Assembly (NCBI GenBank): GCA_016873095.1
Contig: VGYC01000034.1
Coordinates: forward strand, 1 to 47,968
DNA: 47,968 nucleotides
Direction of reading: 5' to 3'
Source: Planctomycetota bacterium
GTDB taxonomy: Bacteria; Planctomycetota; Planctomycetia; Gemmatales; Gemmataceae
Positions 40,847 through 47,968 of this stretch are shown in pieces. Numbering within the stretch: position 1 is the stretch's first letter; the number at the start of each line of letters is the position of its first letter. Both the position numbers and the translations under genes were made by a program. The notes beneath the pieces were generated by a model. The model saw nothing but the letters and a program-made list of their open reading frames with translations, was not told the origin of the DNA and did no database searches.

Positions 40847-43555
40847 TCATTCCGCCACCGTGACCTTTACCTTCCGGCTCCACACCTGCTCGCCGAGTCG
40901 CAGCGAGATGGTGTACTCGCCGGCGGCGACGGGGCGGTAGACGCCTTGCGGCGTGCCGGGCTGGGTGAGCCGCCACATGATGCGGTGCAGGCCGGGAGTC
41001 CGAGCGGCCTTGGCGTTGACCAGCGTCTTGCCGTTGCTGTCCTTGATGGTGAGCATCGGCGGCGTCGGCAGTTCCTCCTTGACGTGGTAGTAGAGCGCCG
41101 CGCCGTAAGGTGGGTTTTCTCCTGCGAAGTTCTTGCTGCCGAGAGAAAGGAGAGAGCGCTGCCGGAACGCAGTCGCCGGCTTGATTTCGAACAGATGCAG
41201 CGGCGCTTGCAAGATCTCCTCACTGGCCTCTTGCAAAGGCGACAAATCCATGATGTAGATGCCACGCCCGTGCGTACCGATGACCAGTTCGCGATCGCGC
41301 GGATGTACGACCAGGTCGTGGACCGGGACCGTGGGCAGGTGCGGCTGCTTGTGCCATGTGCGTCCACCGTCGCCGGACAGGAACAAGCCGAATTCCGTGC
41401 CGACGTAGAGGAGATTCTTGTTGCGCGGATCCTCACGGATGACGTGCACCGGTCCGCTGGGCGGCAAGTTGCTTGTCAGCGGTTTCCAGGTGTTGCCGTG
41501 GTCCGTCGTCTTGAAGACGTAGGGGGCCCGGTCGTCGTTACGATGCCGGTCAATGGTCAGATAAGCCGTGCCTTCGGCGAAGCGCGACGCCTCCAGGCGC
41601 GTGATCCAGCGCGCGGCGGGAACTGCTATCTTGTCGGATAGATCGAGCCAGTTTTCGCCCCCATCCCGCGAGATGTGCACCCGGCCATCGTCGCTGCCCG
41701 CCCAGAGCAGGCCCGCCTTGAGCGGCGCTTCGGCGAGTGTGGTGATCGTGTGCCCGGTGTTCTTGCTCGGTCCCGGCTCGCCGCCTGTCAGATCAGGGCT
41801 GACGATGCTCCAGACATCGCCACGATTCCGAGAGCGAAAAACGTAGTTGCCGCCGTAGTATACCGTCTTCGAATCGTGCGGCGACAGCAGGATGGGACAT
41901 GACCAGTTGAAGCGAAATTCCAACATGTCCGCAGGGGGCGGCGGCTCGATGTTGCCCTTCGACTTCTTCTTTCCCTTGCCGGATGCCAGTCGAGGGCGGA
42001 TGTCGCTGGCGCTGCCGGTGCGCACGTTGATGCGGCGAAAAATGCCATACTGCCCCTCGGCATAGACGGTGTCCAGGTCGTTTGGGTCCGGCTGGCAGTA
42101 GTAGCCGTCGAAGCCGAGAATCTTGAACCAGTTGGCGACAGTCACCCCGGCAGTGTCGTGTGTGGCGCTTGGCCCGCCCCAGCTACCGTTGTCCTGCAGG
42201 CCGCCGTAGACGCGGTACGGCTTGCGCATGTCCACGCCTATCGCGTAGAACTGCCCCACCGGCAGGTTCAGCAGATGCTCCCAGGTAGCGCTGCGATCGT
42301 AAGAGAAGTACATGCCGCCGTCGTTGCCCAGCACCAGGTGATGCGAATCCGCCGGATTGATCCACAGGGCGTGATGATCGGGATGCACGCCCTTGGCGGC
42401 GGTGCCGGAGAGAAACGTCTTGCCGCCATCCCTGGACAGATGAAACTGGATGCCGAGGACATAGATCTGCTTGTCGTCGGCGGGATCGACACGAATCTGG
42501 CCGTAGTAGAAGGGCCGCGGACACAAGGAGTTCAGCTGCGTCCAGGTTTCGCCCTGGTCGTCGGACCGGAAGATGCCACCGTCCTGTGGTCCGATGCTGC
42601 GCTTGGTTTTCTCACCGTCGGCATCGACATCCTCGCGGAATTTCAGATTCGCCTCCTGGCCGGCGGTGGTGGTCGTCGTCTTGGCCGTCTGCACGACGGC
42701 ATAGACGATGCGTGGGTCCTTGCGATAGACGGATAGCCCGCAGCGACCGAGCGCGTTGGTGGGTAGGCCGTTGGTCATTTTCTTCCAGGTGCTGCCGCCG
42801 TCGACGGTCTTGTAAAGTCCGCTGCCGGGGCCGAACTGTACGGCCGGGTTGCCGCCGGAGAAAGCGTCGCGCCGCACCTGGTACGCCGCCGCGTAAAGAA
42901 TTTTAGGGTTGGATGGGTCCATGATGAGATCGACGAAACCCGTGTCCTCGCTGATGAACAGCACCTGCTGCCAGGACTTGCCGCCGTCGCGTGTGCGATA
43001 CAGACCGCGCTCGCGATTCGGTCCCCAGAGATGACCGAGCGCCGCGACGTAGACGATGTCCGGGTCGCTGGGATGGATGACGATGCGGCCGATGTGATGC
43101 GAGTCGCGCAGTCCCATGTTGGCCCAGGTCTTGCCACCGTCGGTGGACTTGTAGACACCGTCGCCCCAGGAGACGCTGTTGCGGGCGTTGGCCTCGCCAC
43201 CACCGACCCAGACGATGTCCGGGTTGTCCTGAAAGACAGCGACGGCGCCGAGCGCCACGGTTGCCTGGCGTTCGAATACCGGCGTCCAGGTAGTGCCGTT
43301 GTTGATCGTCTTCCACAGTCCGCCGGAGGCGCTGGCCACGTACATGATGCGCGGCCGCTTTTCGTAGACGGCGATGTCGCAGATGCGGCCGCTCATGTTG
43401 GCCGGCCCGATGCAGCGCGGCTTGAGGTCTTGCAGGAAGTCGGCAACGTGGCTGCGCGCTTCGCCGGCGCCCAGCGGAGCGAGGTAGAGCAGCAAGATCG
43501 CGGTCGTGAACAGCCATCGAATGACGCCGAAAGGCAGGTCGACCATGCAAGTCAT
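40847..43555 (-). CDS. Exported BNR/Asp-box propeller protein (sortilin-like repeats)
   Basis: A 902-residue exported protein. The start at ATG 43555 has GGAG 7 bases upstream and a signal peptide (GVIRWLFTTAILLLYLAPLG). About ten Asp-box repeats follow, such as STDGGKTWANMGL, TRDGGKSWQQVLF, TVDGGSTWKKM, SDDQGETWTQLN, SRDGGENWLDLS and SGDGGRTWHKQP, spread over residues 60-800. They indicate one or two BNR/VPS10-like beta-propellers. The C-terminal region (about 830-900) is an Ig/FN3-like tail (RIMWRLTQPG ... AAGEYTISLRLGEQVWSR) seen in similar secreted proteins. No sialidase catalytic residues were identified, so binding or a structural role is inferred. It is convergent with senB. Confidence 0.88.
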   Translation of the reverse strand: MTCMVDLPFGVIRWLFTTAILLLYLAPLGAGEARSHVADFLQDLKPRCIGPANMSGRICDIAVYEKRPRIMYVASASGGLWKTINNGTTWTPVFERQATVALGAVAVFQDNPDIVWVGGGEANARNSVSWGDGVYKSTDGGKTWANMGLRDSHHIGRIVIHPSDPDIVYVAALGHLWGPNRERGLYRTRDGGKSWQQVLFISEDTGFVDLIMDPSNPKILYAAAYQVRRDAFSGGNPAVQFGPGSGLYKTVDGGSTWKKMTNGLPTNALGRCGLSVYRKDPRIVYAVVQTAKTTTTTAGQEANLKFREDVDADGEKTKRSIGPQDGGIFRSDDQGETWTQLNSLCPRPFYYGQIRVDPADDKQIYVLGIQFHLSRDGGKTFLSGTAAKGVHPDHHALWINPADSHHLVLGNDGGMYFSYDRSATWEHLLNLPVGQFYAIGVDMRKPYRVYGGLQDNGSWGGPSATHDTAGVTVANWFKILGFDGYYCQPDPNDLDTVYAEGQYGIFRRINVRTGSASDIRPRLASGKGKKKSKGNIEPPPPADMLEFRFNWSCPILLSPHDSKTVYYGGNYVFRSRNRGDVWSIVSPDLTGGEPGPSKNTGHTITTLAEAPLKAGLLWAGSDDGRVHISRDGGENWLDLSDKIAVPAARWITRLEASRFAEGTAYLTIDRHRNDDRAPYVFKTTDHGNTWKPLTSNLPPSGPVHVIREDPRNKNLLYVGTEFGLFLSGDGGRTWHKQPHLPTVPVHDLVVHPRDRELVIGTHGRGIYIMDLSPLQEASEEILQAPLHLFEIKPATAFRQRSLLSLGSKNFAGENPPYGAALYYHVKEELPTPPMLTIKDSNGKTLVNAKAARTPGLHRIMWRLTQPGTPQGVYRPVAAGEYTISLRLGEQVWSRKVKVTVAE

Positions 43556-43647
43556 ACACACGCTCCGTGAACGCGAAAGGGAAGATCGCCTCGTACTGTG
43601 TTGCATTCTATAAATGAACTATGGCGGCATAAGCATGTCCTGCGTAG

Positions 43648-43666
43648 GCGACGCTGCCAGCGTCGC
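43648..43666. repeat. Short palindromic hairpin gcgacgct-gcc-agcgtcgc
   Basis: A perfect 8-bp stem with a 3-base loop lies 20 bases upstream of the ATG at 43687. I recall near-identical hairpins as common in planctomycete intergenic DNA (not checked). It may sit in the leader of the second candidate selenoprotein gene. Confidence 0.65.
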
Positions 43667-43686
43667 TTCCGCGAAGGGAACTCCTC

Positions 43687-44877
43687 ATGAAACAGCAAGC
43701 CATTTTTCTTGCTCTGACAACATGCGCCTTCGCATCAGCTTGGGACAGCCCCGCCGGTGAACCTGCTACCAAGCGCAACGCCGAATGGGTCCGCAAGCGC
43801 GTGCAAGCCTGGCAAGCAACCAAGGCGGAGCGTGCCTTCGACCAGATCGGCTGGGCTGCCAGCCTGCGGGAAGCCCAGCGGCTAGGAAAGCAACACCAGC
43901 GGCCGGTGTTCCTGTTCACCTATGACGGCGCCAGCCTGTCCGGCTACCGTTGCTGAGGCGGCGCCTCGGCCATGAGAGCGAGTTCGCTCTCCAGCGCGAA
44001 GGTCATCAGCCTGCTCAACAGCTACTTCGTCCCCATGCACATGAACAATCAACAGGCCGAATCCGAGCCAAATGAAAAAGCGGCACGGAACCGGATCTAT
44101 CGCGACGCGCTGGCCGCGGGTCTGAAGGCCGGCAGCGTGTGCGCCTACATGGTGGCGCCCGACGGACGGCCTCTCGCCGTCGCCCCGCTGAACGATTCAC
44201 TGGCCACCGACCCGGAGCGCCTGGCCGGGCTCATGGAGCAGGTCATCCGCGAGTTGAAGGTCGCCAAGGGTGATGCGCTTGTCAAGCCGTCGCCTCCGTC
44301 CGCTCCGCCGGCCGACGCCGATGCGCTCGTTCTGCATGTCGTGGCCCGTTACCTGGAACGCCGGGGGAAGGACCTTGTCCCCCATGACGTCAAGGAGGTG
44401 CTGGGGACAAGGAAGGCGGGCAACTGGGGCAACCTGCCCTCGGAAGGCTGGGTTGTGCTGAGCAAGCCGCAATGGACCAAGCTACTACCACCAGGCGACG
44501 TTGCCCCGAATATCACCTGGGAACTCGACAAGAAGGTCACAGCAAGGGTGCTGAATCACTTCTACCCGCCCACCGAGAACACCGACCTGGCGAAGAACCG
44601 CATCGACCAGCAGACACTGCAAGCCCGCGTGGAAGCGATCGACAAGGGCGTCGCGCGGGCCCGCCTCGAAGGCCGGCTGCGGATGAAGCATCCCTTCTAT
44701 CACAAGGACGACAACTACTTCGTCGAGGCCGACCTGGTGGGATATCTGGAATTCGACGTGGGCAAACAAGCTGTGCTTTCGCTTCGCCTGGTCACCGACA
44801 ACGGTCGCTACGGCGTTGACGGCAAGAGCATGCAGCCATTTGGGGCGGCGGTGCGGGAAGTGCGGGCAGCGAAATGA
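43687..44877 (+). CDS. Thioredoxin-like exported protein with in-frame TGA: candidate selenoprotein (Cys-Sec)
   Basis: One frame of 396 codons plus stop, interrupted only by TGA at 43954-43956 (codon 90). It has a Sec signal (IFLALTTCAFASA). The first domain looks thioredoxin-like: AFDQIGWAASLREAQRLGKQ, RPVFLFTYDGASLSGYRC, TGA, GGASAMRASSLSSAKVISLL, NSYFVPMHMNN. This is the place where related folds have their redox Cys motif, here Cys89-Sec90 if TGA is decoded. I recall similar planctomycete proteins broken at the same RC-TGA-GG site (from memory). A second region (about residues 205-390; NLPSEGWVVLSKPQWTKLLP ... RMKHPFYHKDDNYFVEADLV) has no family I know. The 300 codons after the TGA are intact. 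Otherwise it would be a truncated pseudogene pair. A TPR gene starts 6 bp after its stop. Confidence 0.75.
43974..43991 (+). promoter_or_regulatory. SECIS-like hairpin after the TGA at 43954
   Basis: GAGAGCG (43974-43980) pairs perfectly with CGCTCTC (43985-43991) around the loop AGTT (43981-43984). The loop begins 24 nt after the TGA and has GU at loop positions 2-3, the same as the hairpin at 25597-25610 (GGTC). Distance and loop are as expected for a bacterial SECIS read by SelB. No obvious bulged U is seen inside the stem; an unpaired T (43973) is next to its base. Confidence 0.62.
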
Positions 44878-44883
44878 GGCGTC

Positions 44884-45528
44884 ATGAGCAAACCCGAATG
44901 GTTTCGTCGCAGCACTTGGAGCGACACTGATCGCGAGGAGTTCTGCGACCGTCTCAAGCGCAGCCGCGGCGCCGGGAGCAAGGCGCAATATCTGCGAATC
45001 CAGGCTGGTCACCTTGCAGAAGCTGGCGACCACGCGGGCGCGATCGAGCTACTCGATCGAATGCTCACAGAGTTTCCAGAAAAATTCCAGCTCGCGATGG
45101 CCCATGCACAGAAGGCAGAGTCGCTGGCAAAGCTAAGCCGGATCGAAGCCGCGATCGAAGTATATCGGGCAGCGTTGCAAGCCGAGCGAGAGTTCCCTAC
45201 CGTTCGAACTAATGCGTGGCTTGATTTTGCCCAGTTGGTCGTTGAAGGCCAGATGCATGCTTTATACTCGGAAGCATCGCAGATATTGCAAGAGTTCCGC
45301 GAAGAGGGCGATCTCAAGTTGCCTGCCTTGGAATATCGGTATGCCGCGATTCAAGCGAGCCTCGCCGATGCACGTGGCGACAAGGCATGCGCAGCGGAGT
45401 TTGCCAGACAGGCACTTGTAGAAGCCGACAAGGACCATTCCGGTTTGCGGTATCACCCAACGGTCGGGCTGGTTGGCTCCGAACGCGATAAGTTCGAAAG
45501 CCGGCTGAGGGCTCTGGCCAGGAGCTAA
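44884..45528 (+). CDS. Hypothetical protein with TPR-like helices
   Basis: A 214-residue cytoplasmic protein of a family with an aromatic N-terminus (SKPEWFRRSTWSDTDREEF) followed by helical repeats: YLRIQAGHLAEAGDHAGAIE, LAKLSRIEAAIEVYRAALQA, and ASLADARGDKACAAEFARQA. These look like two to three TPR units. No enzymatic motif is present. It lies 6 bp after the candidate selenoprotein stop codon and 14 bp before the FGGY kinase, so the three may share a transcript. The biological link is unclear. Confidence 0.75.
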   Translation: MSKPEWFRRSTWSDTDREEFCDRLKRSRGAGSKAQYLRIQAGHLAEAGDHAGAIELLDRMLTEFPEKFQLAMAHAQKAESLAKLSRIEAAIEVYRAALQAEREFPTVRTNAWLDFAQLVVEGQMHALYSEASQILQEFREEGDLKLPALEYRYAAIQASLADARGDKACAAEFARQALVEADKDHSGLRYHPTVGLVGSERDKFESRLRALARS

Positions 45529-45542
45529 ACAGGCTGAATCCT

Positions 45543-47078
45543 ATGTCCGAACCTCTCCGCTTCATCCCCCCCGAAAGCATCATTACCGGCTGGGATTTCA
45601 GCACCGGCGGCGTGAAGTGCCTTGCTTTCGACCTGCACGGCAACACCGTCGCCGACGTTCGCCTCCCCACCGACCTGTGGACGAAGGGCGGCGTCTCGGA
45701 GCTGAATCTCATGCAACTCGAGGGCCAGGCGCATGCCAGTGTGCGGGCCATTGCGGACGAGCTGGCGGAGCTGGGCCGGCTGGAGCATTGGGTCGCGGGC
45801 GGCATCTCGGCCACGCATCACACGGCCGGGCGCATCGACCGCTATCGCAACCAGGTTCGCCGGGCCATCTGCTGGAACGACCAGAGCCTGGCCCGCTATC
45901 ACGCCGTCGGCCTGGAACGGCTCGGCGGCCAGGCGAAGGCCCGCGAGCTGATCGGCGGGCCGTGGGCGGTGCGCTACTCGCTCAGCCATCTCGTGAAGGA
46001 CGAGAGCAAGCTGAAGCTCAGGGACTGGAAGGCGACGGAAAAGATCCTGACGCACGGCGCCCTGGCCGCCGGCTACCTGACGGGAAACTTCGATGTCATC
46101 AGCCTGTCGTCGGCCGCCTCGACCGGCATCTGCGATCTGCGCAGCGGGCAATGGTGCCAGGGCATGCTCGACGCGCTCAAGAAGCCGGAACTGCGCGACC
46201 TCGCCTGGCGGCAACTGCCGCGCATCATCGACCACGCCGAGCCGATAGGGCCGCTCGCGGAATCTCTTGCCATCGAGGCGAAGCTGCCGGCGGGCGTGCG
46301 GCCGCTCATCTTCCCGACGTCGGACGATCAGCAGGCCGGGCTGGTCGGTGGCGGCGCCGTCGATGCTGGACAGATGGCGATCATCCTCGGCAACTCCGCT
46401 GTCGTCAATTCCTCGTCCAGCAACCTGCCGGACACCGACGACCTCGACGCCATGCGGCTAAGCTGGGGCCCGTACCTGTGGATGCGCTGCTACACCAACG
46501 GCGCCCAGTTCCTCGACCGCGTTGTCGGCAAGAAGCCGAACTGGGACAAGCTGGAGGAACAGGCTCGCGCCGTGCCGCCCGGCTGCGACGGCACCATGGC
46601 GCTGCCGTTCGTCTTCTCGGAGCCGTCGCTGGGAGTGAAAGAGAAGCGCTTCGCCTGGCTGCCGTCGCCGCCGGCGGAGCCGGGCAAGAAGTTTCGTGCC
46701 GCCCTGGAAGCGCTGGCGTATCTCATCGCGCTGGGCGTGCGGCCGCACGTCGCGGCCGGGCAAAGCATCTCGCGCATCACCGTCTCCGGCGGCATCGCCC
46801 GCAGCAAGCTGATGTGTGACATCCTGGCGACGGTGCTGAACCGCCCGCTTGAACGATTGCAGTCAGACGAAGGTCCCGCGCTTGGCGCTGCCGTCACGGC
46901 GCTTGCGGCGCTGGAAACACACCGCCGCGCGCAGCAGCAACATGCCGTGCCGTACACGGTGGCGGATGCCGTCGCTCAGATGGTGCGCTTCCGTGAGCCG
47001 GCGGCGCCGGTGGCGGAATGGCAAACGGCGTACGACAACGGGCTTGCGGAATTCGAGAAAGCGTTGCGCGCGGACTGA
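45543..47078 (+). CDS. FGGY-family carbohydrate kinase (xylulokinase-like)
   Basis: A 511-residue kinase of the FGGY family, full length. The N-terminal phosphate-binding start is IITGWDFSTGGVKCLAFDLH, with the sugar-side block WVAGGISATHHTAGRIDRYR ... AICWNDQSLARYH. The C-terminal domain has the second phosphate loop (MAIILGNSAVVNSSSSNLPD) and the FGGY signature area ISRITVSGGIARSKLMCDIL, then SDEGPALGAAVTALAA with the ADP-contacting region. It phosphorylates a pentulose or similar sugar with ATP in the cytoplasm. The closest sense is xylulokinase, but the substrate was not determined. It is downstream of the TPR gene in one direction. Confidence 0.9.
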   Translation: MSEPLRFIPPESIITGWDFSTGGVKCLAFDLHGNTVADVRLPTDLWTKGGVSELNLMQLEGQAHASVRAIADELAELGRLEHWVAGGISATHHTAGRIDRYRNQVRRAICWNDQSLARYHAVGLERLGGQAKARELIGGPWAVRYSLSHLVKDESKLKLRDWKATEKILTHGALAAGYLTGNFDVISLSSAASTGICDLRSGQWCQGMLDALKKPELRDLAWRQLPRIIDHAEPIGPLAESLAIEAKLPAGVRPLIFPTSDDQQAGLVGGGAVDAGQMAIILGNSAVVNSSSSNLPDTDDLDAMRLSWGPYLWMRCYTNGAQFLDRVVGKKPNWDKLEEQARAVPPGCDGTMALPFVFSEPSLGVKEKRFAWLPSPPAEPGKKFRAALEALAYLIALGVRPHVAAGQSISRITVSGGIARSKLMCDILATVLNRPLERLQSDEGPALGAAVTALAALETHRRAQQQHAVPYTVADAVAQMVRFREPAAPVAEWQTAYDNGLAEFEKALRAD

Positions 47079-47187
47079 CCGATGAGAGTCGAATCTCACC
47101 AAGCTTGCATATCTTTGTGAGGAAGTTCCCACATGCTCGTCAGGGAATGCGAGGCCATCAACAACTCCGCCTATCAAGGAGTTTATC

Positions 47188-47871
47188 GTGATCGCATTCC
47201 CTTCTTCCCTGGGCCGGGTGCTTGTAATCGTTACCCTTCTCGGTGGTTCCGAACTCCTGCACGGTTCGGAACCCAAACGGGAGACGCGTGCGTTCGAGAT
47301 GGAGACAATCGAGGACGGCATCAAGGTATTCACCGTGCCGCTCGGCAAGGACGCGGGCCTCGCGGCATTGTTGCCGGCTTCTCCCAGGGCGCTGCCCAAG
47401 GTCATGTCCACGTCGGAGTTTGCGAGCATTCCGGAAGTCAGCCTCGAGGAACCGCTGCCAAAAGCGTGGACGAAGCGAGAAGCGCTCGAGCAACTCGAGT
47501 TTCGCTTCGCCAAGGTGAACTACTTCGGTTTGCAGAGGACCGACGGTTTCGTGCAAGCGCTGCTGGCGCATCGCGCGGACCTGGCGGGATTGCCCTTCAA
47601 GATGGGCATGGCATGCCGTCTGTCCGGAGCGAGGGCAACGGAGTTCGCCACGGCGCTCGGCAAGGTGCGAAACGCGGAACGCTTGCCGGAACTGGCTGAC
47701 GCGCCGCCTCAATCAATGGTTGCGGCCATGATGCAGATCCACGGTCCCAGCGAAAAGCAAGCGGAGTTGGCCCGCAAGCTGGCGACCGTGCCGCACGTCG
47801 AGGCAACGCGTGCTCTCGCGAAGCTGGCGTTGTTCTCTAGTCCTCAACCAAGCGAACCCGGAGGCGTTTAG
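47188..47871 (+). CDS. Exported HEAT-type protein, apparently truncated
   Basis: A 227-residue frame starting at GTG 47188, with AAGGAG 7 bases upstream and a signal peptide (IAFPSSLGRVLVIVTLLGGS). The mature part (ALEQLEFRFAKVNYFGLQRT; DLAGLPFKMGMACRLSGARA; AELARKLATVPHVEATRALA) resembles the opening of long planctomycete HEAT-repeat proteins, which usually continue through several repeats after this point. Here the frame ends at TAG soon after the first repeat-like helix (KLALFSSPQPSEPGGV). The next 97 bases to the window edge hold no continuation that I recognise. A premature stop or deletion is possible; a naturally short version is the alternative. Confidence 0.65.
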   Translation: MIAFPSSLGRVLVIVTLLGGSELLHGSEPKRETRAFEMETIEDGIKVFTVPLGKDAGLAALLPASPRALPKVMSTSEFASIPEVSLEEPLPKAWTKREALEQLEFRFAKVNYFGLQRTDGFVQALLAHRADLAGLPFKMGMACRLSGARATEFATALGKVRNAERLPELADAPPQSMVAAMMQIHGPSEKQAELARKLATVPHVEATRALAKLALFSSPQPSEPGGV

Positions 47872-47968
47872 CAGCGGAGATTTCTGAAAAAACTCGAAAC
47901 CCCTGGCATTTTCGGGAGTCTGATAAGTATCTCAAATATCGTTCACCCGAAGCATGGAGGGATTTCGA
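47872..47968. other. Window end, no gene seen
   Basis: The last 97 bases carry no supported gene. The remains of the preceding HEAT-type gene could continue in another frame, but I found no recognisable sequence. Confidence 0.4.

Noticed and set aside
1-47968. rRNA, tRNA and CRISPR arrays
   Set aside because: No regularly spaced repeats and no tRNA cloverleaf or rRNA core sequences were recognised on either strand by eye.

Overview
The window looks like chromosomal DNA of a member of the Planctomycetota, most likely the Gemmata-like group. The evidence is a high-GC sequence carrying a PSD1 (cytochrome-like/DUF1549/DUF1553), DUF1501 and PPC-domain gene set, a secreted many-bladed WD40 protein, a PEP-CTERM protein, a planctomycete-type sigma factor, and short hairpin repeats between genes. 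No rRNA, tRNA or CRISPR array was seen. The species assignment is inference.

Layout. 1-218: end of an IS66-type transposase. 0.4-2.2 kb: Q-rich PEP-CTERM protein, closed by a strong bidirectional terminator. 2.2-7.8 kb (minus strand): PSD1 - DUF1501 - PPC set. 8-13.2 kb: secreted PPC-like protein, TIM-barrel isomerase, M20 amidohydrolase and a TPR protein. 13.4-18.4 kb: WD40 protein, YHS-domain protein and exported lactonase-type propeller. 18.5-25.2 kb: envelope genes (GT-C glycosyltransferase, LPS-type kinase, TPR lipoprotein, TolC-like protein) and a MITE-like inverted-repeat element. 25.4-28.9 kb: thioredoxin-like lipoprotein, CbiX, HemX-like protein and HemA. 29-36.4 kb: GAP1-like protein, Nudix protein, and an ABC exporter with a large partner protein. 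36.4-40.8 kb: a sigma factor with an export-like N-terminus, a PhyH dioxygenase, a ROK kinase, and a senA remnant coupled to senB. 40.8-48 kb: BNR protein, a second thioredoxin-like protein, a TPR protein, an FGGY kinase and a truncated-looking HEAT-type protein.

The most interesting signal is selenium. Two genes (25355-25891 and 43687-44877) are each interrupted by one in-frame TGA, and reading continues uninterrupted on both sides. Both encode thioredoxin-fold-like exported proteins. In the first, TGA sits exactly at the first Cys of the WCxxC motif, giving UxxC. In the second, it follows a Cys, giving a Cys-Sec pair. A perfect hairpin whose four-base loop has GU at positions 2-3 lies 24-31 nt after each TGA, the usual place for a bacterial SECIS. 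The window also holds a clear senB (selenosugar synthase of selenoneine biosynthesis), translationally coupled to an N-terminal remnant of senA. I infer that this organism makes selenophosphate and uses it for selenocysteine in envelope redox proteins, and that it once had, or still partly has, selenium sugar chemistry. selA, selB, selC, selD and senC are not in the window, so this needs the rest of the genome to confirm.
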